Position numbers and translations under genes: made by a program. The notes below the pieces were generated by a model. It saw only the letters and a list, made by a program, of their open reading frames with translations, did not search any database and was not told the DNA's origin. Shown here in pieces: positions 43,836 through 51,417 of a DNA stretch of 64,000 nucleotides; within the stretch, counting starts at the first letter, position 1; each line of letters begins with the position of its first letter. The stretch is from contig JAUZOA010000001.1 in the NCBI GenBank assembly GCA_030706685.1, positions 80,270 to 144,269 on the forward strand, read 5' to 3'. Origin of the DNA: Bacteroidota bacterium (GTDB lineage: Bacteria > Bacteroidota > Bacteroidia > Chitinophagales > Chitinophagaceae).

Positions 43836-44624
43836 ATGGATCTCGGATTAAAAGATAAAGTCATCCTTGTAACAGGCGGCGCCAAAGGTATTGGCGAAGG
43901 CATTGCCCATGTTCTGGCTAAAGAGGCAGCCATCCCTGTTATTATTGGTAGAAATGAAGAAGACAATAAGAGGACTGTTCAGTCTATTGAAAAGAAGGGA
44001 GGAAAAGCTTTGGGTATCAAAGCGGAATTATCCGTGCCGTCGGAATGTGAAGCCGCTGTAAAAAAAACAGCAGAAACATTTGGCCGCATTGAAGGCCTTG
44101 TCAATAATGCAGGTGTCAATGATGGAGTGGGTCTTGAAAACGGTAATTATGAGAAATTCATGAACAGTCTCCATAAAAATGTAGTGCATTATTACCTCAT
44201 GGCTCATTTTTCGCTTCCCTGGTTAAAAAAAAGCAAGGGGGCAATTGTGAATATCACTTCCAAGACTGCGGAGACAGGACAGGGTAATACCTCTGCCTAT
44301 GCTGCTTCGAATGGAGGACGTAATGCACTAACCCGTGAATGGGCAGTCGAATTATTAAAATACAGCATCCGTGTAAACGCTGTGGTGGTGGCCGAATGTT
44401 TCACTCCTTTATATGCAAAATGGATTGAGACATTACCGGACCCGCAAAAGAAGTTAAAAGAGATCGAATCGAAGATACCGCTGGAAAACCGCATGACAAC
44501 ATCCGAAGAGATTGCCAATGCCGTAGCCTTTTTATTAAGTGAAAGATCCAGTCATACTACCGGCCAGTTGATTCATGTGGATGGTGGTTATGTTCATCTC
44601 GACAGGGCGTTGGTCAATGCTTAA
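43836..44624 (+). CDS. SDR protein, probable L-fucose dehydrogenase, Lys of YxxxK replaced
   Basis: 262 residues, SDR fold with TGGAKGIG at 13-20, NNAG and INITSKTAETG. The active-site stretch reads Y155-A-A-S-N159 in SAYAASNGGRNALTREW, so the catalytic lysine of YxxxK is Asn. The C-terminal half (VVVAECFTPLYAKWIETLPDP, RMTTSEEIA, SSHTTGQLIHVDGGYVHLDRAL) looks like the L-fucose dehydrogenase group of Bacteroidota. If active it would oxidise L-fucose to the 1,5-lactone. The replacement raises doubt about mechanism or even activity; the downstream Zn-dehydrogenase is an alternative for that step. Confidence 0.75.
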   Translation: MDLGLKDKVILVTGGAKGIGEGIAHVLAKEAAIPVIIGRNEEDNKRTVQSIEKKGGKALGIKAELSVPSECEAAVKKTAETFGRIEGLVNNAGVNDGVGLENGNYEKFMNSLHKNVVHYYLMAHFSLPWLKKSKGAIVNITSKTAETGQGNTSAYAASNGGRNALTREWAVELLKYSIRVNAVVVAECFTPLYAKWIETLPDPQKKLKEIESKIPLENRMTTSEEIANAVAFLLSERSSHTTGQLIHVDGGYVHLDRALVNA

Positions 44625-44633
44625 ACTATCATT

Positions 44634-45650
44634 ATGCAATCGCTTATTTGTATACAGCCCGGGCAATTTGAATACCGGGAAATCAATAAACCGGTTCTTC
44701 AAAAAGGATATTCCGTTCTTGAAATAAAACGGATTGGTATCTGTGGCACAGACCTTCATGCTTTTGAAGGCACACAACCTTATTTCGAATATCCGCGCAT
44801 CCTTGGTCATGAGCTGGCCGCCACCATTCATGAAACGGGGGAAGACAGCGGTTTCGAAAAAGGAGAAGCTGTAACCATCATCCCCTACTTTCATTGCGGA
44901 CATTGCATTGCCTGTATCAATGGAAAATCCAATTGCTGTGTGAATATGCAGGTGTGCGGCGTGCATGTAGACGGGGGGATGAGAGATTACCTGTCAGTGC
45001 CTGATTATTCGCTGGTAAAAAGTAATGGGTTGTCTTTCGGACAACTGGCTTTAATAGAACCGCTGAGTATTGGCGCTCACAGTATCCGGAGAGCGGCCAT
45101 ACAAAAAGATGAGTGGGTCCTCGTGATCGGCGCAGGGCCTATCGGTCTCGGAATAATGGAGTTCGCGCGGATCGCCGGCGCTCATGTAATAGCGGCGGAT
45201 ATTAATCAGCAACGTTTGTCTTTTTGTAAAGAAAAATTACGGGTTGAACATATCATTAATGTGTCATCAGGAAATGTAATGGAAAAATTAAAAGAAATCA
45301 CCCATAACGATATGCCTGCGGCAGTTATTGACGCAACAGGCAACCTGAAAGCCATCAACTCAGCGTTTCAATACCTGGCACATGGCGGGCGGTATGTACT
45401 GGTAGGTCTGCAAAAGGAAAATATCTCTTTTAGTCATCCCGAATTTCATAAAAGAGAAGCCACGCTGATGAGTAGCCGTAATGCTACCAGGGGTGATTTT
45501 GAACATGCAATACGTTCGATGAAAGATGGACTGGTTAACCCTTCTAACTATATCACACATATATTGCCTTTTAATAAAGCAAAAGATAATTTCCATTCAC
45601 TGCTTGATCCGGTTAATGGTGTGATCAAGGCGGTGATTAAAATGGATTAA
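44634..45650 (+). CDS. Zinc-dependent medium-chain dehydrogenase in fucose cluster
   Basis: 338 residues. MDR landmarks: ICGTDLHAFEG with the catalytic zinc Cys, GHELAATIHE, a structural zinc site in CGHCIACINGKSNCC, and the cofactor motif VIGAGPIGLG followed by the strand ending AADI. It resembles sugar-acid and polyol dehydrogenases such as L-galactonate or sorbitol dehydrogenase-like enzymes. It ends the fucose block, 9 bp after the SDR gene. It may take the first oxidation, or serve a related deoxy-sugar; the sequence does not settle this. Confidence 0.82.
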   Translation: MQSLICIQPGQFEYREINKPVLQKGYSVLEIKRIGICGTDLHAFEGTQPYFEYPRILGHELAATIHETGEDSGFEKGEAVTIIPYFHCGHCIACINGKSNCCVNMQVCGVHVDGGMRDYLSVPDYSLVKSNGLSFGQLALIEPLSIGAHSIRRAAIQKDEWVLVIGAGPIGLGIMEFARIAGAHVIAADINQQRLSFCKEKLRVEHIINVSSGNVMEKLKEITHNDMPAAVIDATGNLKAINSAFQYLAHGGRYVLVGLQKENISFSHPEFHKREATLMSSRNATRGDFEHAIRSMKDGLVNPSNYITHILPFNKAKDNFHSLLDPVNGVIKAVIKMD

Positions 45651-45688
45651 GATGATAGTTATGTTGAAGCCGGGTGAAAGGAATTGAA

Positions 45689-47641
45689 CTATTTACCAAT
45701 GTGCAGCCTTACCCCTCCCATCAGCCACCTGCCCGGCAGCTGGGAGCCAAGCAGATCTTCACTCTTTTTATCCGTTAGATTATCCACTTCCACGAACACG
45801 CTCATTTTTTGCTGCCAAAAGAAAACATCCGCATTTGTATTCACTATAAAGCAATCGGCATTTACTTCTGTGTTGATAGCAGTTGATTTTTGAGGGTCCC
45901 TGTGTTTATAAATCCCGTTTACACTTAAAGAAAATAATTTGTTTGAATAATGCACATTGAAATTAGTCAGGAATTTTGCATGGGATGAAATATAAAATGA
46001 AGGAACGCTATTGCTGCTCTTGCTATCCAGCCAAACCAACCCGAGTGTGGCCCATACAGCCTGGTGACGATTGAAATGCCTGTTGTATTGAATATCCGCT
46101 TCGGCGCCGGTTGTATTCACGTTAGCGATGTTGGTGGCGAGGGCATAAATCCCCGCAGGTGACAAATTATCTTTTCTCGGCATATCGCTATAGGGTGTAG
46201 TAACCCAGTCAATTACTTTGTGCTGGTCCCTGCGGAAAAAAGTAGCTGATATTTTCCAATTATTTCGCAAGAAATAATCGGCGCCGGCTTCATAACTAAA
46301 GGAACGTTCGGCTTCCAGGTCAGGGTTACCAATGCTGCCGCTTGTCACAAGCGGTTTATTATAATTATTAAAGCGTTCCGTGAAATCTGCTTCCCGTATT
46401 GTTTTTCCCGCACTGGCTCTTAGTTGAAATTTACCCTCTTTGCAGGAAAGATTCACCTGGGGTACCAGTTCCGTTCCTCCCCTTTCATCCCAATCCAATC
46501 TCAACGCGGGTGAAACAAAAAAGTTTTTACCTACTGCCTGGTTGATGATTGCGAAAGCGGCTGCCTGTTTTACAGCATGATCACCCCGGTCGTTCGAGCG
46601 GATCGTTCTGTCCTGGAACTGACCACCGCTTACCAGGGTCGTTGTCCCGCTAAACCTATGCTCATAAACGATTAAGGCCTGCCATAATTTTGATTTGTTA
46701 TCATTTGGGGCGATGGCGGGATTAAAAGCATAGTTGTCCTGTACTGCTTTGTATCCAAGATCAAAACTTAGTTTATCACCTGCCTTCTGGTAAGCCAGGC
46801 GCAATTGGTTCCAGAAAGTCTTTACCTGTTCTTTCGCTGTATCTGAAACATAAGTAGTATAAAAATTTTGCGCACTAAACTTGCGGCTATCGTAAGCGCT
46901 GCGGAGCGAGAGTTGCCAGCTATCATTAAAATAATGATTGAATGATAGGGAAGCGGTATTATTATTAAAATATCCCCTGGTGCCTCTTTGCAACTGGCCA
47001 TCGGTATTATTTGTCAAAACGCCGCCGCTGACAGCCGTTTTCCCTTTTTGATAAAAACCACCGGCATTCACATTCCATAAATTGTATTGACCGGCGCCGG
47101 CTTCCAGGCTAAATTGCTTTTTTTCCCTTCCGGGTCTTCCGGCGCCGTCAGGAGACCCGGAAAGCTTTCTGTTTGCCGCAAAAGTTTTAGTAATAATATT
47201 TATTACTCCCCCCACTGCTTCGCTGCCATAGATTGCGGATGAAGCGCCTTTTAATATTTCAATTCTTTCTATTTCGGCCGGCGCGATGGGAATATAGCTG
47301 TTAAAATGTCCGGTATTCGGATCGTTTAGCCTTACTCCATCTAATATGACCAATACTTGCTGAAAAGTACCGCCGCGAATAACGATATCACTCTGGGATC
47401 CCATGGGTCCTCTTTGCTGCACTTCTATACCGGGAAAATAGCGAAGCAATTCATCGATAGAATGTACCGGCAAATTATCGAATTGATCTCCCCTGATGGT
47501 AACAATATTTCTTCCCGACCTGGATGATGGCTGAGCCTGAAGTGAAGCAGAAACCGTAACCGCGTCAAGTTCTGTTTCAGCATTCTGGGCAAAAACGGTG
47601 GTGATTACAAAGGATAAGAGAAGGGTAAAAAAAAGTTTCAT
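45689..47641 (-). CDS. BtuB-like TonB-dependent receptor
   Basis: 650 residues. A signal peptide (about 1-18, ending VFAQ) is followed by a TonB-box-like ELDAVTVSAS, a plug domain (IDELLRYFPGIEVQQRGPMGSQSDIVIRGG through AIYGSEAVGGVINIIT) and a 22-strand-type barrel ending in an aromatic strand (LMGGVRLHIGK). There is no carboxypeptidase-like N-terminal extension and no SusD partner, so it is of the siderophore/cobalamin type. No cobalamin riboswitch was recognised in the 357 bp upstream. Convergent with the fucose block. Confidence 0.9.
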   Translation of the reverse strand: MKLFFTLLLSFVITTVFAQNAETELDAVTVSASLQAQPSSRSGRNIVTIRGDQFDNLPVHSIDELLRYFPGIEVQQRGPMGSQSDIVIRGGTFQQVLVILDGVRLNDPNTGHFNSYIPIAPAEIERIEILKGASSAIYGSEAVGGVINIITKTFAANRKLSGSPDGAGRPGREKKQFSLEAGAGQYNLWNVNAGGFYQKGKTAVSGGVLTNNTDGQLQRGTRGYFNNNTASLSFNHYFNDSWQLSLRSAYDSRKFSAQNFYTTYVSDTAKEQVKTFWNQLRLAYQKAGDKLSFDLGYKAVQDNYAFNPAIAPNDNKSKLWQALIVYEHRFSGTTTLVSGGQFQDRTIRSNDRGDHAVKQAAAFAIINQAVGKNFFVSPALRLDWDERGGTELVPQVNLSCKEGKFQLRASAGKTIREADFTERFNNYNKPLVTSGSIGNPDLEAERSFSYEAGADYFLRNNWKISATFFRRDQHKVIDWVTTPYSDMPRKDNLSPAGIYALATNIANVNTTGAEADIQYNRHFNRHQAVWATLGLVWLDSKSSNSVPSFYISSHAKFLTNFNVHYSNKLFSLSVNGIYKHRDPQKSTAINTEVNADCFIVNTNADVFFWQQKMSVFVEVDNLTDKKSEDLLGSQLPGRWLMGGVRLHIGK

Positions 47642-47998
47642 ATCGAGTAGTTGATTTTAGAGGCGCAAAAATAAAGAAGGAAAGACAGAAATCATCCGTG
47701 TAAACAGAATATAATTGGCCAGGATGCATGTCATCTTCCCTTTCTGCCTGATGAAAAAATATTTATGCTTATTAATTTTATAAAAGAGGGAAGTATAGAA
47801 ATACCTCCCTGGAACGAGAAAAATCTACCCTGCTAAGAGTAGAGGCGTTTATTGATAATATCCGGTTAGGGTTTCTGATTACATCACAGATTAACACGCA
47901 GTGCCCGTTTGCACCAGGCAGGCGGGATTGACTCAACTGATTTTTTTCTGTGCCAATCTCCAATTCCTGGCTTGTTATTTTCAAACTGCTGCCGGTCC
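47642..47998. other. Intergenic region between TonB receptor and RteC-like gene
   Basis: 357 bp. It carries the receptor's upstream region and a terminator-like hairpin at 47787-47810 that would end the RteC transcript. Nothing else was recognised; specifically, no B12-box (GCCACTG) or other riboswitch core. Confidence 0.5.
47787..47810 (-). terminator. Terminator-like hairpin downstream of the RteC-like gene
   Basis: On the minus strand AGGGAGGTAT and ATACTTCCCT pair (one mismatch) around a 4-base loop and are followed by CTTTTATAAAATT. It lies about 190 bp beyond the RteC stop. Confidence 0.5.
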
Positions 47999-48592
47999 TT
48001 ATTGCATAACCATGGTTTTCATTTCTTCTTTGATATACGCAGTATATCGTTCCAAGGCCAGCAGGTTACTTACCTGCTGATCCTGGAGTGTAACCACCCG
48101 GTCATCCAGGTTACCCGGTTGTACGCGTCTCTTCCGGGTAAACCATTCATTGTCCTTGCTTGTATTCCCGGATTTATAGTATTCGTAAAAGCCGGCATGC
48201 ATAGTGATAAACTTTTCCAGCCGCAAAAGCTCATTATCCAGGAACTTTTTCAGCCTGGCAGGATCATTCGTATCTTCTTTAAAAAGAAGGGCGTGACTGG
48301 CCAACCCGCAATAGAGCCTTTCAGAAACGAATTTTGGTTTCATGATCTTAAAAAAAATTACCTCCTCTTCTTCACTCTCAAATTCATAATTTTCTGCTTC
48401 GCTTTGCACGATTGCCCAGTACCGGTTGCAAATATGGAATAAGCATTCGAGTTCCTTCACTCTTCCGTAGGCTTTACGCCGGCAGTGTTCCATGTCCTGC
48501 AGCATGGCCTCATACAATTGTTCCGCTTTTTGATTCATACAGGCTATTTGAAAAATGGCGAAAACATTTTTTGGCGTGGAAATATTTTGCAT
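47999..48592 (-). CDS. RteC-domain protein
   Basis: 197 residues from ATG 48592; an ATG at 48538 (MNQKAEQLYEAML) is an equally credible start. The middle matches the RteC pattern of an acidic stretch (EFESEEEEVIFFKIMKPKFVSERLYCGLASHAL), then LDNELLRLEKFITMHAGFYEYYKSGNT and DNEWFTRK. RteC is known as a regulator of conjugative transposon excision in Bacteroides, and RteC-domain genes are usual in mobile elements. Here no integrase, relaxase or tra gene is visible. It may regulate neighbours or be a domesticated copy. A strong terminator hairpin lies just upstream on the same strand. Confidence 0.72.
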   Translation of the reverse strand: MQNISTPKNVFAIFQIACMNQKAEQLYEAMLQDMEHCRRKAYGRVKELECLFHICNRYWAIVQSEAENYEFESEEEEVIFFKIMKPKFVSERLYCGLASHALLFKEDTNDPARLKKFLDNELLRLEKFITMHAGFYEYYKSGNTSKDNEWFTRKRRVQPGNLDDRVVTLQDQQVSNLLALERYTAYIKEEMKTMVMQ

Positions 48593-48609
48593 AGTCAAAA
48601 CAAATTCTG

Positions 48610-48642
48610 AAAAAAGGGAGCAGCATTGTTTATACTGCTCCC
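48610..48642 (-). terminator. Intrinsic terminator or attenuator upstream of the RteC-like gene
   Basis: On the minus strand GGGAGCAG pairs perfectly with CTGCTCCC across an 11-base loop and is followed by TTTTTTC. It ends 18 bp before the RteC ATG at 48592. It would stop transcripts arriving from 48.7-49.5 kb or attenuate the RteC gene itself. Confidence 0.7.
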
Positions 48643-48729
48643 GGCCAAAAGGTCATACCCTCTAAGTACGACCCCTTATGGCATAAGTTATACTTTGAGT
48701 GCACCAGTATTCATACCCGGGATAATATA

Positions 48730-48773
48730 GAAAGTTATGGACATAACTTTCGCAGTCCCGGCTGTGCCGGGAC
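48730..48773. ncRNA. Two adjacent perfect hairpins, possible structured RNA
   Basis: GAAAGTTATG and CATAACTTTC (10-bp arms, 2-base spacer, 48730-48751) are followed 3 bp later by GTCCCGGC and GCCGGGAC (8-bp arms, 3-base spacer, 48755-48773). The pair lies about 90 bp upstream of the minus-strand terminator, so a short RNA of roughly 150-200 bases ending at 48610 is possible. I recognise no known RNA family. Confidence 0.35.
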
Positions 48774-49576
48774 GCACATGAGAAAAACTATCTGCTATTC
48801 AATAGTCGGTAAGGAAAAGGGTGATATAGACATATCTCCCGACGTGGTTGAACAGAAGGGGTAACCACAACAAACTCTACGAGAAAAATTTATTTCAATA
48901 TGAAAGACTCAGAATAAAAGAAAGGGAAACAAGACTGAATCCCTTGTGTAGTTCGCCTGGACATGTCAAAATACAAGGAGAGACTACTGCTTTGAATTCT
49001 TAGTTATTTCATTTATGTTATAATAAACCGAAAAGTTTCGATTCATCATTATTATCATAGCAGTTTCAAAGAACTTTTTAACTCCCCTATCCATCAGGCA
49101 GGAAACAGTTTCTTCATAAAATAATTCTAACCGGTAAAATTGGAGGAGTAACGATAAGAGAAAAGATAGAAGCCAATCAGGCAAATGGGAAAAAAGAATC
49201 TTCTGCGAGTGTTTGCATCAACAAAGAATACTTGTTGCGTTGATCAGTGAAAATTTTGCTAGGATAATCAGGTCTCATAAACGAGCCTTAAAGATATAGG
49301 AAGAGATAACAATCTATTGTAATAAGATTGTAAAATTAATGGCTACTGAATTCCCACCGGGTAGAAAGCGGCAATATAGGATCAGCTCTTCTTTTTGATT
49401 TATCGACCTGAGTAAACTGGCTGTTATGAATCTCCCGCTAACTTTTACTGCCGGTAGCAAGGATGGCCCCGGTTTGAAAATAAAGACATGAGTTGCAAAA
49501 TATTATGCTTTGGAAATTTCATGTCATTCAGCTTAAAAACAAATGGTTAAGGGGAGAAACCATAGTTGTTTTCTCC

Positions 49577-49584
49577 TATTTTTG
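49577..49584 (+). promoter_or_regulatory. Candidate TAnnTTTG -7 box
   Basis: TATTTTTG matches the Bacteroidota -7 consensus and ends 6 bp before an ATG at 49591, which would give a leaderless or near-leaderless mRNA for the small gene and possibly the efflux operon. Confidence 0.4.
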
Positions 49585-49590
49585 CACAGC

Positions 49591-49977
49591 ATGGGCCGTG
49601 TCGAAAATAATATCTATTTCCTCATCAAAAGGAATGCGTTGTTGGGACTATTTCCCTTTTTTTTCCTTGTCCAATGCTTTTGTACCCCCCAATCATCCAA
49701 TTACTTTCTAACAGGAACTGTACAATTTGCCTCCCGATCAGGAAAAGAGACCGGAAAAGAAAAAATTTCCCTGGCTCACAGACCCGCACATCCTAAAAAA
49801 AACAGCATCCGCCTGAATAAAAGATTTCAGCCGGGGAGCATTCCTATGGTCGTTGATACGGGAGAAGAACCCCGCATTTGTTATATTGATCTGAATAAAA
49901 CCGTCCCTTCCAAAGAATACCTCCTTATTGCATTTATACTCACTTACTCTTTCCGGGGACCTCCTGTTATTGCATAA
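49591..49977 (+). CDS. Small exported or membrane hypothetical protein
   Basis: 128 residues if started at ATG 49591, just after the promoter box; an earlier in-frame ATG at 49543 lies upstream of that box. Residues about 16-32 are hydrophobic (ALLGLFPFFFLVQCFCT), suggesting a signal or anchor, followed by a basic region with several Arg/Lys and the motif PMVVDTGEEPRICYIDLN. I recognise no family. It ends 40 bp before the TolC-family gene and may be the first gene of the efflux operon. Confidence 0.4.
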   Translation: MGRVENNIYFLIKRNALLGLFPFFFLVQCFCTPQSSNYFLTGTVQFASRSGKETGKEKISLAHRPAHPKKNSIRLNKRFQPGSIPMVVDTGEEPRICYIDLNKTVPSKEYLLIAFILTYSFRGPPVIA

Positions 49978-50017
49978 CATTTTCCTCCAACAACATCTTT
50001 CATTTTAAATACGTTCT

Positions 50018-51406
50018 ATGTTTCTCCTATGCAAAAAGCATTGTATTGCATTTGTATTTACAGGATTATTTTTTTCAGCAGTTTATTCGCAAACCAACAA
50101 ATACACTTTAGCCGGACTGATAGAAGCCTCAGCAAACTATTTACCCTCTCTCTTACAAAAGCAGGCATTGGTCAGCAGCGCAGAAGCTGCCGTAAAAGAC
50201 GTTAAGCATTCATTTCTTCCAAGATTATACGCAGGAGATGAATTGACGATCGGTACCGATAATTCGCTGGCAGGTTCGTATTTGCCCGAAGTCATTGTTC
50301 CATCAGTGTCTGCCGGTGTTACGGATGCGAATAATTATCATCCGGCAACAGGCAATATTGCGACATTCTATGGGGAATACAGGCTGCTCAATTTTGGGTT
50401 GCATACTGCGCAAATCAACAATGCTATGAGCCTGGTGAATTTTGGCAAAGCCGATTTTCAGAAAGAATTATATTTAACTAAACTGCAAATATGCCAGCTA
50501 TATTTTAATCTTTTGCAAAACCAATACCGGCTTAAAATTGATGCGCAAAACATAGACAGGTACCAGGATGTTTTCAGGGTGATCCGGGCCCTTACCCTGA
50601 GTGGCATCACTGCAGGAGCAGATTCCTCATTGGCGAAAGCGGAACTATCATCAGCCAAAGTAAGTTACAATCAAACGCTGGGAAAAATCAATCAACTGAA
50701 AGAACAATTGGCCTTCTTTACCGGCATCGCTTCCGCGCATCTGGATATCGACACACTGAAGACAGTAACCGATATCAGTAATTTATTCATACTGAATATA
50801 TCCATGGATACAGTCAATAATCCCTTGATTGATTATTACACAAAGCAAAAAGATATTTTTCTATCTAATGAAAAAGTTATTATTAAAAACTACCTGCCGA
50901 AAGTTTTATTGGGCATAAGCGGTTTTGCAAGAGGGTCAAGTATTCACTATAATAATGATTACAAAAGTCTTTCGACAGGGCTCGGTTACCAGCGGCTGAA
51001 TTATATAGCTGGCATAGGCATTTCCTATGATTTATTCAGCGGGATATATAAGCGGGACAAACTCGCCATCAATCGTTACCAGATTAAGGCAAGCGATTAT
51101 GCATTGCAGCAGCAAAAGCTTGCTTTGCAATCCTCCTCGTTGCAGGCCGACGCTGCTGTTAAAACTGCTGAGACCAATTTGCTGGAATTGCCCAATCAAT
51201 CAAAAGCTGCCATGGATGTGTATTTGCAAAAAGTAGCACAATATAAAGCAGGGCTCATTACACTGATAGACCTTACCAATGCCAACTTCGTTTTATACCG
51301 CTCCCAGACAGATTTCATAGAAGCGATTAATGACTGGTACACGGCAAAACTGTTTAAAGCTGAGGCAACAGGCAACCTGGATTTGTTTATTCAATCAATA
51401 AAATAA
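50018..51406 (+). CDS. TolC-family outer-membrane efflux protein
   Basis: 462 residues with a signal peptide (about 1-25, ending VYSQ). The rest is TolC-like: long helical repeats such as YTLAGLIEASANYLPSLLQKQALVSSAEAAVKD at the front, and a second half-repeat ending YKAGLITLIDLTNANFVLYRSQTDF, typical of the OEP fold. It would be the outer-membrane duct of the pump. Unusually for many operons it precedes the RND gene, with 11 bp between them. Confidence 0.9.
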   Translation: MFLLCKKHCIAFVFTGLFFSAVYSQTNKYTLAGLIEASANYLPSLLQKQALVSSAEAAVKDVKHSFLPRLYAGDELTIGTDNSLAGSYLPEVIVPSVSAGVTDANNYHPATGNIATFYGEYRLLNFGLHTAQINNAMSLVNFGKADFQKELYLTKLQICQLYFNLLQNQYRLKIDAQNIDRYQDVFRVIRALTLSGITAGADSSLAKAELSSAKVSYNQTLGKINQLKEQLAFFTGIASAHLDIDTLKTVTDISNLFILNISMDTVNNPLIDYYTKQKDIFLSNEKVIIKNYLPKVLLGISGFARGSSIHYNNDYKSLSTGLGYQRLNYIAGIGISYDLFSGIYKRDKLAINRYQIKASDYALQQQKLALQSSSLQADAAVKTAETNLLELPNQSKAAMDVYLQKVAQYKAGLITLIDLTNANFVLYRSQTDFIEAINDWYTAKLFKAEATGNLDLFIQSIK

Positions 51407-51417
51407 TTATATTCTAT

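Larger units (their letters stand above)
48593..49590. other. Gene-poor region with RNA-like hairpins
   Basis: About 1 kb without a convincing coding region. It contains a strong minus-strand terminator (48610-48642), two adjacent perfect hairpins (48730-48773) and one 66-codon minus-strand frame (48984-49184) with weak coding character. The plus-strand end carries the promoter box at 49577. Confidence 0.5.

Noticed and set aside
47642..47998. Cobalamin riboswitch upstream of the BtuB-like receptor
   Set aside because: No B12-box or conserved core could be found on the minus strand.
48984..49184. 66-codon minus-strand frame in the gene-poor region
   Set aside because: Hydrophobic start but low-complexity, no known family and no promoter box.
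47999..49590. Conjugative transposon carrying the RteC-like gene
   Set aside because: No integrase, mobilisation or tra genes and no attachment-site repeats were seen.
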